Assembly: GCA_947579605.1 (NCBI GenBank) | Contig: OX388312.1 | Span: forward strand, 26,931,313-26,995,312 | DNA: 64,000 nucleotides | From: Athripsodes cinereus | Lineage: Eukaryota > Arthropoda > Insecta > Trichoptera > Leptoceridae | Reading direction: 5' to 3' | In this document: in pieces, positions 53,141-63,437 of the stretch | Numbering within the stretch: the stretch's first letter is position 1 | Layout of the letters: each line of letters starts with the position of its first letter | Program-made: the position numbers and the translations under genes | Notes under the pieces: model-generated | What the model saw: the letters and a program-made list of their open reading frames with translations, nothing else | Told to the model about the DNA's origin: nothing | Databases searched by the model: none

Positions 53141-54061
53141 GATTTGCAATATGAATCTCAAACATGTACCATCAATAAAATCTCGTTGCGGGTCCTTGGT
53201 GCCGCAAATTTTAGTTTGAAAAAAGCGACACACATAAATTGTTTGTAGATAACAAGAGATAGACAATATGAGAATGGGGATTATTACAGACGACAAAGGC
53301 CGGTAGAAAGAGATGAATATATACAAAAGAAAAGAGATGAATATATATTACTCAGGTATTGTACCTCGACGGGTGGGTACACATTTTTAGAGAATATTTG
53401 TATGACATTGCGAATCTAGTTGTAACATATCACTGCCCACACACGCCTTCCGAAGAAAACTTCAGAACTTAGACTCTCTTACAGACGATGCAATCCAGTG
53501 ACTGCGGAATTCGGGTAAGTTCAAATTGTGAGCGACCATGAGAATAAATAATTTTCTATTTAAATACGTTTTTATTAATTAAAAATACGTATAGCATTCT
53601 GTATATTGTTTACAAATAATCTTTTAAATGTTTTGAAAGGCTTTAAATTATTGTAATTTTCACTCATATTCTTGCTCAACTAATAACCACGTGCCCAACC
53701 ACGAATGAAGATATATGTATTAATGATCGATAAGCAACATTTTATTATGTTAACTGGTCCATTCTACTTAATTAAATAATTTATTCATTCTTTCCCTTAC
53801 GTAGGATATTGAATTTTTTGGTGAAGTACAAAATAACAAATAGGTTATGTACATAGGAGTACATACACCATCTACAATTTAAAACATTTTACGGTCTTTT
53901 GTTTGTTCAATGTACCTTTTTGAAAGGTTCCCTTTAGAATATTAAACAAGAAAAATCAACGAATAAAAAATATTCATAAAAAAAAATTAATTAACCATGC
54001 ATTAAACATGATCGTTATACATTTACATATTTACGTATTAACATCGATTCAATATTTTCAA
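53141..54061. other. No gene seen
   Basis: AT-rich. A donor-like CGGGTAAGTT at about 53513 has no coding context. Confidence 0.45.
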
Positions 54062-54165
54062 ACGCTCCAAGCTGAAGTGCCAATGAGCTGGTCATATTTA
54101 GAAGAGAGTATGATAGATAGATTCCTAGGATTCTGAAGTAGAGACAATGGAAAGACAAAAGAAGC
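54062..54165 (+). pseudogene. Family C LINE, short fragment
   Basis: GCTCCAAGCTGAAGTGCCAA then TGAGCTGGTCATATTTAGAA parallels the KLKWQWAGHVVRR segment of the 54.6-kb copy. The frame is broken. Confidence 0.45.
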
Positions 54166-54599
54166 ATACCTAAGGAACTAAATATAAATAAGTTTTTTAC
54201 GTACTATGCTTTGTGTTAGAAGAAATTTCGCCTTTGGGCTACTCTCACCATTTGTATGTTGGTCTTATTTGAGTGGCTCATAGCCAAAGGTGCCTATCGA
54301 ACAATTTAATATTGATATATTTATGTGCATAATCGCTTGTAATCAATGAAAACAAAGAATAAATACATAAAATAGGTACTTTTCGAATGTTTTGAAACTA
54401 GTATTTTACAATACACTTTTGGTACTTGAATACATTTACACTCGTATACAATCAAGTAACAAATATACAATCAAGTAACAAAAGTGTAATGTAGAATACT
54501 CATTTAAAAACATTCAAAATGTCTCGAAACTGTTTCATAGTAAATCCTTCAAAAATAGATGATATAGGTACTTATCTTCCACATTTTCTTATAATACTT
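54166..54599. other. No gene seen
   Basis: AT-rich sequence without a supported feature. Confidence 0.5.
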
Positions 54600-55035
54600 A
54601 CTTACTTACTGCTAGCCTTCTTCTCTCCACTGCTGGATATAGGCCTCTTCAAAACTTTTCCACATTTTCCTATCTCGAGCAACACGATACCACTGTTTCC
54701 CCATCATCTGGACAATATCATCAACCCATCTTTTTTGGGGTCTTCCTACGCTTCTTTTGTCCTCCCATGGTCTCCATACAAGAATTCTGGAAGTCCATCT
54801 GCCATCCTCTCGTCTTACCACATGACCAGCCCATTGCCATTTCAGCTTGGAGACTTTATCAACAACGTCAACGACTTTTGTCTTTTGTCGGATAGTTTCA
54901 TTTCTTATTTTGTCTCTCAAGCTGATACCTAGCATTTGCCTCTCCATGGCACGCTGTACACACCTCAGTTTTCATTTGCTCGCAAGTGTTAGCGTCATAG
55001 TTTCTAGCCCATATGTAATCACTTCTAGTTTCTTA
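54600..55035 (-). pseudogene. Family C LINE, RT C-terminal fragment
   Basis: On the minus strand: an ITYGLETMTLTLASK-like start near 55030, then MERQMLGISLRDKIRNETIR, KLKWQWAGHVVRREDGRWTS, VGRPQKRWVDDIVQM and a C-terminus YIQQWREEG. The frame from 54947 to 54612 is open for 111 codons. Tail: GTAA repeats (plus 54598-54612). It is the thumb and C-terminal end of a reverse transcriptase, with endonuclease and catalytic core missing. Confidence 0.85.
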
Positions 55036-55524
55036 TAATATTCCAATTTAAATTTCTGACCTATTTAGAAATACAAAAAACTCAAAACTATTTTTGTATA
55101 ATCTTCTAAATAATACACTGATGTCATTATTCTATTTCATCATTAAATTTCACTAAGCATGCCTGTTTTTGGAATAATGTTGATGCAAAGAATAGGTTGT
55201 TCCTAAGAATTTTTCAATAAGTACCTACCTACACGAAATACGAAAGGTTGTGCATTTTCGCACTTAGAAGTAATAAAAGGTGTTTCGCTGTTAATATTTT
55301 CAGGGTTGTCAATATTAAAACTGTCATTTTTAAATATGGCATAATTTGTGAAGAATCGCATTCAGTGCCAACAAAAACAATATGTGTCGTATGGGAACGA
55401 AGGGAATTCAAAAGTGTTTTGTGATTGAATATGAATGCAAAAATAAAATGTCGAGTTCATTGAAACAGCATTTTTCAGAACAGTCGATTCCGATGAATTC
55501 CGTTTGAGAAATACATAGGAGAGA
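55036..55524. other. No gene seen
   Basis: AT-rich sequence without a supported feature. Confidence 0.5.
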
Positions 55525-55775
55525 TTCGAATAACAACAATAACCGAAAACAGATTAAGATGTTACGGACACATTTTGAGACTACCACAGGATAATATGAT
55601 CAAAAAGATAATGGACGTAGAAGTAGGACCCAGAAGACCAGGCAGACGAGTGACCACCTGGATGTCTACAATTGCCAGGGACCTGAAGGAGGCAGAGTTG
55701 CGCTCGGAGGATGCAGAGGACCGGAAATCTTGGAAGATGAGGACTACGAGAGCCGACCCCCAAGTAATTGGGATA
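55525..55775 (+). pseudogene. LINE RT C-terminal fragment
   Basis: The plus strand reads ENRLRCYGHILRLPQDNM, then KKIMDVEVGPRRPGRRVTTW, MSTIARDLKEAELRSEDAED and RKSWKMRTTRADPQ. The YGHILR...GRRxxTW...W pattern is typical of a non-LTR polyprotein end. It is distinct in sequence from families A-C. 5'-truncated. Confidence 0.75.
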
Positions 55776-55969
55776 AAGGTGATCTCAAACCACTCACACG
55801 TTATTTTGTCAATAATAGTACATATTAATTTCATTAAATACGTAACTAAATGATAGAATATAAACAGTTGGTACATCTTTCAGATTTTGCAAACATAAAG
55901 AGAAAACTTAAAAAAAAAAAAATTAAATGAAAATGGTTATTGTACAGTACAATTATTTTGTATTTAATT

Positions 55970-56160
55970 TTTTTCTATTCTATTCTATTCTCTCACGCCG
56001 CAGCCCCAGTTGGGGTAGGCAGAGAGAACGGAACGCCATAAAGATCTATCCTTACATACTTCTTTCGCTTTTTCTACATTCATGCAAATTTGTATGCGAT
56101 TTCTCTTATTTAACACACGGCCGTCCTTGAAAATTTGATCTACATGGTCAAGCCACTTTA
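55970..56160 (-). pseudogene. Family A LINE, 3' end fragment
   Basis: Minus strand: WLDHVDQIFKDGRVLNKRNR, then NVEKAKEVCKDRSLWRSVLS and AYPN, followed by the terminal hairpin CCCCAACTGGGG and GGCGTGAGAGAATAG. The tail is ATAGA-type pentanucleotides (plus 55973-55990). It joins a different LINE fragment at 56160. Confidence 0.85.
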
Positions 56161-56164
56161 GTTT

Positions 56165-56385
56165 CTTGCAGTACATAGTTTCTTCAATATCAGTTGGTGA
56201 AGGTGGTATTTTTCTCCACGCAGAACATGACCCGGATGTGAAACCTTCCGAACCTCGATGATTAATAACAGCTCCCTGTCAACTCTAGCTCGCCTCAGGA
56301 CTTCGGTATTGGTATCCATGTCGGTCCACGGAATTTTGAGCATACGGCGATGGAGCCACATTTCAAATGTTTCCAGTTTGTCCTC
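56165..56385 (-). pseudogene. LINE RT thumb fragment
   Basis: The minus-strand frame EMWLHRRMLKIPWTDMDTN, TEVLRRARVDRELLLIIEVR, KVSHPGHVLRGEKYHLHQLI matches the MW..RRxLxIPW...GHVLR pattern of RTE-like reverse transcriptase thumbs. 67 codons are open. Its 3' part is replaced by the family A fragment. Confidence 0.75.
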
Positions 56386-57244
56386 TTTTTGTGACTGTTA
56401 AATAAAATTCCAAAATTTAACAAAATAAAATTGATTATATTCCTCACATTCCTCTGGCTTCCCTACTAATATGTACGTACATTTACATCCTTCATTCCTA
56501 CGTGTTCTCTTACAAACTAAAAGCACAGAGCATAACCTAACACATACCTAACAATATAATATTATATATAATATGTATACGGGATGTATGTACTGAGAGT
56601 CTGAAAGTCACTGTCGCGTGAATAACCAGGAATTTTTCAGATTTACGCTTTTAATCTAATAGAAAATAATGGAATTGAATTTACTCTCCTTCCACCGCCG
56701 TAATAATATGTTGTGTAAGAATAGCTTTTGGATTACGTCTTGTACACTACGTAAGTAAAAAACATAAGTTATTTTTGTATACACTCTTTATTATTATCAA
56801 GTAATCTTGTGAGACGTGAAATAGTTATACGTTACGTTACGTTATATGTTAAACGTTACGTTACGTTATTTATATTTATAACGTAAATACGTTAAAATAG
56901 AAACAGAGAGCTTTTTTTAGAATGTAAAGCTTAAGAGTAGAAAATATGATAAAATTCTCTCAAAAGCCCTTAAGCTATTTTTTTTTTTCCGTCTATATTT
57001 TCATAAAAATAAAAGCATAACTTATTATTAAAATATATTACAATTTACAACATACATACATATGACTACTACGAAAACCTATTACTTAACATCACTTTTT
57101 CTTAAATCTAAATATATTATATTTCCTCGAAATAATTAAAACAAATGAAATTTCCAGAAAAGACTAAGCTATTCTCATCATTATCCATTTTATTGTATCA
57201 TAATAATTTGTAATTGAAATACCTATACTTATCTTCACTCCCCC
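56386..57244. other. No gene seen; ACGTT repeats and C run
   Basis: AT-rich. A short interrupted GTTAC/ACGTT array is at 56826-56893. A run of about 12 C (57239-57250) precedes the next repeat. Confidence 0.5.
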
Positions 57245-58445
57245 CCCCCCTTCGTGGAACCTCTGATAAAATAAATATCTCCCATTCACTGTGTCGGTGT
57301 TTAGGTAGTAGAATTCCATATCGAAAAAATAAAACAGGTGTTTTATTCTACTAAAGATTTTATGTTGTCAATCAAGATTGACAATGTCCTCATAAGACGA
57401 AAGACGTCTCTCTCACAAAATAAAATCTTTAGTAGAATAAAACACCTGTTTTATTCTACTAAAGATTTTATTTTGTCAATCAAGATTGACAATGTCCTCA
57501 TAAGACGAAAGACGTCTCTCTCACAAAATAAAATCTTTAGTAGAATAAAACACCTGTTTTATTCTACTAAAGATTTTATTTTGTCAATCAAGATTGACAA
57601 TGTCCTCATAAGACGAAAGACGTCTCTCTCACAAAATAAAATCTTTAGTAGAATAAAACACCTGTTTTATTCTACTAAAGATTTTATTTTGTCAATCAAG
57701 ATTGACAATGTCCTCATAAGACGAAAGACGTCTCTCTCACAAAATAAAATCTTTAGTAGAATAAAACACCTGTTTTATTCTACTAAAGATTTTATTTTGT
57801 CAATCAAGATTGACAATGTCCTCATAAGACGAAAGACGTCTCTCTCACAAAATAAAATCTTTAGTAGAATAAAACAGGTGTTTTATTCTACTAAAGATTT
57901 TATTTTGTCAATCAAGATTGACAATGTCCTCATAAGACGAAAGACGTCTCTCTCACAAAATAAAATCTTTAGTAGAATAAAACACCTGTTTTATTCTACT
58001 AAAGATTTTATTTTGTCAATCAAGATTGACAATGTCCTCATAAGACGAAAGACGTCTCTCTCACAAAATAAAATCTTTAGTAGAATAAAACAGGTGTTTT
58101 ATTCTACTAAAGATTTTATTTTGTCAATCAAGATTGACAATGTCCTCATAAGACGAAAGACGTCTCTCTCACAAAATAAAATCTTTAGTAGAATAAAACA
58201 CCTGTTTTATTTTTTCGATTTAAATATCTCCCACTCTTTTCATAAGTTTTCGAGTGTCTTGCACAAGGTACATAGGTGTTCGTGAAACCTCACTTGTAAG
58301 ACAAGTAACATCTACAATTCAGTGAATAGGCATGCCACCTTACCTGAATGACTTATTTTTTATTGGCACGGAGAGGACAATCTGAATGTTTATAACGTGC
58401 AGTTAGTCCACCGGCTACCCCATTTGTGAGATATGCCGTGATGAT
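57245..58445 (+). repeat. R1 SINE-like repeat interrupted by a palindromic array
   Basis: The R1 head fragment TTCGTGGAACCTCTGATAAA, ATAAATATCTCCCATTC lies left of the array (57251-57287). R1 resumes at 58221 with TAAATATCTCCCACTCTTTT, then CTTACCTGAATGACTTATTT, GGCACGGAGAGGACAATCTG, ACCGGCTACCCCATTTGTGA and TGCCGTGATG. The 16-bp word TAAATATCTCCCAyTC borders the insertion on both sides. Confidence 0.75.
57288..58220 (+). repeat. 108-bp palindromic-unit tandem array
   Basis: After a 34-bp left block (ACTGTGTCGGTGTTTAGGTA...), eight head-to-tail 108-bp units run between junctions at 57335, 57443, 57551, 57659, 57767, 57875, 57983, 58091 and 58199. Each unit has a 28-bp arm (TTTTATTCTACTAAAGATTT plus TATTTTGT), a core (CAATCAAGATTGACAATGTC, CTCATAAGACGAAAGACGTC, TCTCTC) and the inverted arm. 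Junctions read CACCTG or CAGGTG. The array ends are also inverted complements (CGAAAAAATAAAACAGGTG at left). Units are almost identical. Confidence 0.93.
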
Positions 58446-59044
58446 ACTTTATTTGATACTTAACTATAATTCGTTTTCATTCTGTAGAAATAAAATGTCG
58501 TTCTTTTTATTAATATAACCTTTAATAATTTCATTCGTACTTATAGATAATTGAGTGATCCATTGTAAATGTAATAAACAATACAAGGAAAAGTTCTACT
58601 CAACAACAATTATATTAAGTATCTAATAATGAATGAGGAAGGAATTAGTTGAGATGAGTATTAAGTAATAATACTTTTTCCTATATTCGAGTACTTATAT
58701 TATCTATAATGAAACGATTCTGTACCTTCTAGAGTATCTAGAGTAATTAGCTACGATATAAAATAAAGAGCTTAGATGTTATTAAATAATTATTATTACC
58801 TCTTACCTTTTTTGTTTATCCTGTTTTCTATTGTGCATTTTTTTTATTTTTTCTATTAGCCTTTAACGTTTCTCTCCAAAGCTTAAGGTAGCACCAAGTC
58901 ACTTCCATTCAGAAAAATTTCAACATTAGCTGCTTCTACACGTACCCAACGAATTCTATTCTCTTGAGACGGATTTAAAAGACGTGGATGTAGCTTAAAA
59001 GTTTACCACTATTGTAGTAAATTAATCGCCTGAATAGAAAACTG
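58446..59044. other. No gene seen
   Basis: AT-rich sequence without a supported feature. Confidence 0.5.
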
Positions 59045-59275
59045 TACAATTCAAAATTCCTGGCAGTGATTACATATGGTTTAGAAACAATGAAGCTATC
59101 GCTTGCAAATGAAAGAAAGTTAAGATGTGTACAGCGATCTATGGAAAGACAAAAGCTGAGAAAAGTGAAGAATGAAATAATCCGAAACAAAACGAATGTT
59201 GTGTGTAGGTATTATTGATAAGTCTCCAAGCTGGAGTGCCAAGGAGTTGCCCATATAGTCCGAAGAGAGGATACC
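59045..59275 (+). pseudogene. Family C LINE fragment
   Basis: Plus strand: AVITYGLETMKLSLANERK, LRCVQRSMERQKLRKVKNE and IIRNKTNVV, then a frameshift and a segment matching KLECQ.VAH.VRRED. It is colinear with the 54.6-kb copy in opposite orientation and lacks the C-terminus. Confidence 0.75.
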
Positions 59276-60329
59276 TGTACAGTGCATTATGTGCATATAA
59301 ATAAATCACTTGAATGCGTTATTTATTACAATATGACGCCACTGTTTTGTTCAAGTAACACTCGAATACTTTAAACAGCATCCCCATCTCAACTCAATAT
59401 TGATATTCAATAATGAAATACATGATTTGCACCATAGACGTACTATGTCAAAGACTAGAAACTCAAACGAAAATTGATACTGGGTCCAATCGAATCTTGG
59501 GTTCAGAATAATTTCATCTCGATCGTAAACAAACGTTGGTCTAAGGTTGTAAAATAAAAGAATATTTAAATGATTATGAATGTGATGTGCAGTATTTATG
59601 ATAAGTGCGAGTGAAACTAATGTACATTAATGATTTGGTGAGGTGTATTTATAATTAGCATGATTGTTGGCTTTTGTATCCTTTACGTAATGCATTGATG
59701 TTTGTATGTCGACTTATTCAGTTTAATTCCACAGACAAAAAATTCTAAAATTTCAATTATTTCTATTTGAAGCACATATTAAGTTTACGATAGATCGGCA
59801 TACTGCTTCAAAACTTTAATGTGGCGTCTCTGGGATTATTAACATTTCGAAATGTTAGTTTATGGATGTGGAGAGTCCATATTTGGGCGGGTTTTGGAGC
59901 TCAACTAATGAAGGTACCTAATTGTTTTCAGTAATAAGATGTGTGACTTTTTTTTTCAAATGCTGGCAAATTTTAGTGATTTCAGAAATGTGTTTTTTTT
60001 TTATAAATAATTGTTACACATTTCACATAACTATTTATTTATTTTATTTATTTACTTATTTATAATAATATATACGGCTTACGCCTTTACTACACAGTAC
60101 CAACAAACAATTGCACAATACCACCATCGTATCAAATTACAATTCAAAATAAAAATAAAACATACTGTATCATATTTTCAAATTATAAAAATGAAAATAA
60201 AACACAATGTGTCACATCAAATCATAGAATAGAATCAAACTATGTATAGTTATGTTTGTGAAAATTAAAAAATTAAATAAAATATCATGAAGCAAAACAA
60301 AACAAATGTCTATTGTATTTTTTTTTTAA
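59276..60329. other. No gene seen
   Basis: AT-rich sequence. Long A/T-rich frames at 60011-60232 are low-complexity. Confidence 0.5.
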
Positions 60330-60505
60330 TTAAAGATATATCTGGGTTTTGTTTGTTATAAACCCAAATACAACCATATACACCTTTCAGAGTAAGCTAC
60401 TAAAAGCTTGTGTCGTGAAAGGGGAGTTTGCCAGTACCTGGTATCGAACCACAGACCCCTTGTTCACGAGGCCGAGACTCTACCTCCAGGCTACCGACGA
60501 ACTCG
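60330..60505 (-). repeat. S2 tRNA-derived SINE
   Basis: Near-identical to 39520-39712. On the minus strand: GTTCGTCGGTAGCCTGGAGG TAGAG (A box), GGTTCGATACCAGG (B box), CAAACTCCCCTTTCACGACA, and a palindromic TTGGGTTT...AAACCCAG near the A-rich tail (T-run 60319-60328). Confidence 0.82.
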
Positions 60506-61009
60506 ATTCTACATTTCTGATCTACGCTTATATGTCAATGATTTGCACACGGGTATTAAATTTTAATGACCCTTCTAATGAAATTCTAAAGAGCTATAAC
60601 ACTTTTACTCCGACGTTCTACTAACTACAACACTCCTCACTTCACTGTATCGCAGTTGCTAGTTTATTGTTAGTCTTTGAGCACTTAATACTTTTTATTG
60701 GGTAGGCTATTTTATTTATTTTGTGAAATTTATGTACGTCATTTTGACGTCGGTAGCAAATTTTGATGATGATGGCTGAAATGCAATTAAAGATGCAACA
60801 AATAACAAAATGCGTAAGATTCCATGTTTACTTTCACATTTTTTTTTTTTAATATCAACAAAAATGATTTATGAATAAAATAAAAGGAAGACAATTACAA
60901 CATCCCAATAAACCCTTTCAGGGCCGTAAGATTTACACGAGTTATTTTTATACTCATCGCTGTTTTATGAAATGAAAGAATTATAACTAAAAATACAATG
61001 AAGTATCAT
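60506..61009. other. No gene seen
   Basis: AT-rich sequence without a supported feature. Confidence 0.5.
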
Positions 61010-61110
61010 AAATTTGTGTTATGGAAGAGATCGCAACTTTGCGATAAACTCGCCCTCTGTATACCTTATATGAAATTGTATGTAATCAATGTACAATAAA
61101 GAATGAAGTA
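61010..61110 (+). repeat. R2 dispersed repeat
   Basis: GGAAGAGATCGCAACTTTGC, GATAAACTCGCCCTCTGTAT, ACCTTATATG and ATCAATGTACAATAAAGAAT, the sense-strand R2 with its AATAAA-like end. Confidence 0.7.
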
Positions 61111-61149
61111 AATAAATATTTATGGTTTTAAACGTAGTTTTTTGCAGTT

Positions 61150-61285
61150 TATTTATTTATTTATTCTTTTTGCACATCATCATTATATGGCAGTATTAAA
61201 AAAACAATATAAAATTTAAAAAACTGGGATGATTTGCAGTGGCGAGATTACCACTTTAAAGTGATTTCTTCCATCTAACCACATT
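61150..61285 (-). repeat. R2-related retroelement end
   Basis: TTTATTTATTTATTTATTCT, then GCACATCATCATTATATGGC and, further on, AGTGATTTCTTCCATCTAAC. The layout is like R2 (AAAT tail, CTTCCA.CTAAC head) but the middle differs (GCAGTGGCGAGATTACCAC). Perhaps a sister family. Confidence 0.45.
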
Positions 61286-61376
61286 TATCTATCTATAGCA
61301 TCTTACCAGTTTACTGGATTATTCACACCTGCATTAGTGAAAATATTAAAAATATTACTCAACAGACACGACGTCT

Positions 61377-61584
61377 ACACAACCGACAGATTGTACAAAA
61401 TCCCTTTAGCAGGAAACAGGAAAGGTGTCCCGATTTTTAAGAATCGGTTTAGGCTGGTTTAAGTGCACTTTAGCCATGGTACGTTCACCAACCCCACTAA
61501 TTCCTGCTTCAAACTAATATGTTCAACATCTGTTGAGCCTATTCCTGTTTTCTACTAGGAGTTTGCACAACCTATTGGTTGTGT
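61377..61584 (-). mobile_element. M-family inverted-repeat element
   Basis: 208 bp with about 43-bp imperfect inverted ends (ACACAACCGACAGATTGTAC at the left; ACACAACCAATAGGTTGTGC when the right end is read in reverse; both continue to AAACAGGA). In reverse its interior (GGTGAACGTACCATGG, CACTTAAACCAGCCTA, GGGACACCTTTC) aligns with the 16.2- and 27.2-kb elements. No coding capacity. Confidence 0.7.
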
Positions 61585-61595
61585 TTTTTTTTAAG

Positions 61596-62439
61596 GGATG
61601 TTCTTTATATCTGACAGAATTAATGGTAAACTTAACATCGTCATTGAAATATATATTTTAATATGAGTAAAATTTATGAATGTCCATCCTTTTCAAGACA
61701 CTAAAAACAGAAAAGAATCCGAAATCCATTTTTCTCTGAAATTCATCCCCAGGAATCAAATTACTTACACCTATCGAAAATGCTTTATTGAAAAAAAAAC
61801 TACCCAAAAATGTTTTGAAAATCCATTTATTCTATTAAATTATCCATTATCGTGAAAACTCTTAAGGAAAAATCTCATTTATTCCGTGTTTTATGGGGGA
61901 AGGATGATATCCTTGAGTGGTACATGGCTACCCATAAAAGAAGCTGATGGTACTTATTTACATTCAAATCGAATGAAAAGGAAATGATTAGGTAGCAGAA
62001 CAAAAGTCCATTTCAATTAACGGCTGATAAGCATCACTATTCTATGCCAGGATCATGACAAATTGTATAGGAGATGTACTAGGGAGGCATTAATTATTGA
62101 ACACAATAATAACCTTTCTTGAAGACCACGTCTGTCCTTTATCATTATGCTTTGAATTTGATAGGTACTTCTTAACTAATGTTTGTACCTTATATTGAAG
62201 GATTTTTTTTTATTCTAGCTTTCAGCCCGGTTTTACTCATAGAATAAAAGATATCGCTGTCTATCAGAGAAGCATGGATACATATTAAATTTCGCAATTT
62301 TTTGACCTATCTAATCTTTGGGTGATTTTGAAGAACACTTTCAAATTATCTTAATCTTCTATATTAAATAATAAGATTTCATTTCATACAAACACAGTTT
62401 TTTTTAGGAACACGCTCGGGTGGAACATTGTATGTTCGA
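61596..62439. other. No gene seen
   Basis: AT-rich sequence without a supported feature. Confidence 0.5.
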
Positions 62440-62530
62440 CAACTGGATGCAGATGGCTAGACCGGATAATATGGAAATAATGAAGAACGACTTGATCCAG
62501 AAGTGGATAGGAATGTGCTGAAAAGAAGAA
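62440..62530 (+). pseudogene. Possible LINE C-terminus with GAA tail
   Basis: A plus frame DNWMQMARPDNMEIMKNDLI, QKWIGMC and a stop is followed by AAAAGAAGAAGATAAG. The spacing of W, basic residues and QKW before a GAA tail resembles other LINE ends in the window (8160-8250). Weak. Confidence 0.35.
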
Positions 62531-63209
62531 GATAAGAAATTAATTATCTTGTATTGAACTGTACTAAATAAAGTATGAAATTAAGCAATGACTATCAAGA
62601 GATTGTACCTTTGTGCACAATACAATGAACACCATTAATAAATGAAAAAGAAATATTTTCATAATTAAGTACGAGCATTTTTATAAAGCGGAAATATTTG
62701 TCTACATTTTATAAAACATTGTAGTCAATTATTATTGTCATCCTTGTATATCCTTTATACATTTCCCCTGTAAAAATACCTTCGCGTTTTTCTTTTACAT
62801 TTTTAATGCGAAGTAACAAGATTAGGCTTGAAAGAGATTTTTCTTTTTAATTGCCTCCAAGGTATGGCTTTAGAAAAATCAATGAAATTCAATTACCTGA
62901 AACACAGCGTTATACCTCAGGCCTCGGGCTATTGAGAAAAGTGAATAGAAATATAAGTAAACAAAATTATTCATAACATAATATTATTAAATTTCTCTTC
63001 TTTCTAAGTATATATGACCTTTTTATAAATGTATCCCCAATTCTGTTCTGATGTTTTGTTCTTTTTTTTAAACGCAAATTACTTTAAAAAAATACTAGTT
63101 TCAAAAAATTATTAATAAAAATTTACGTTCGTAAATTAATTCTTTTTCATTGTTAATCTACTTATTAATAAAAAAAAATATCCTAGTTCATACATTTAAG
63201 TCAGACAGC
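62531..63209. other. No gene seen
   Basis: AT-rich sequence without a supported feature. Confidence 0.5.
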
Positions 63210-63310
63210 CTGGAGAGTGATGATGGCTGAAGTAATGGAAAGGATTCGAGAAAGGGGTCGAGCACCAACAAGATAGAGTGATCAAAAACAATGTAGTTGT
63301 GCTCTTAGAC
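63210..63310 (+). pseudogene. Possible LINE RT C-terminal scrap
   Basis: A plus frame reads MAEVMERIRERGRAPTR, a stop, then SDQKQCSCALRPL. RGRxPTRWSDQ is a common LINE C-terminal pattern, with the W here changed to a stop (TAG). A Harbinger-like MITE follows directly. Confidence 0.4.
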
Positions 63311-63316
63311 CACTTA

Positions 63317-63434
63317 TGGGCGGTTTCAATAACCTATCTATCCGTGACTGTCGATTGAAATCTATGATTTAAAATACAGAACACAATAGATTTCAATCGA
63401 CAGTAGCGGATAGATAGATTATTGAAACCGGCCA
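63317..63434. mobile_element. Tourist-like (PIF/Harbinger) MITE, 118 bp
   Basis: Inverted ends of about 45 bp: TGGGCGGTTTCAATAACCTA at the left, and TGGCCGGTTTCAATAATCTA when the right end is read in reverse, continuing to TCTATCCG and TGTCGATTGAAATCTA. TTA flanks both sides (63314-63316 and 63435-63437), the expected 3-bp target duplication. A loop of about 25 bp separates the arms. Confidence 0.8.
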
Positions 63435-63437
63435 TTA

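Noticed and set aside
56826..56893. Telomeric-type repeat
   Set aside because: Units are ACGTT/GTTAC, not the insect TTAGG. It is short, interrupted and internal.
57338..58285. A 315-codon open frame of perfect 36-residue repeats
   Set aside because: It exists only because the 108-bp unit is a multiple of three with no stop in that frame. The unit is a palindromic non-coding repeat, and the sequence shows no sign of protein selection.
60011..60232. A 73-codon AT-rich plus frame
   Set aside because: Low-complexity I/Y/K/H-rich translation with no features of a gene.
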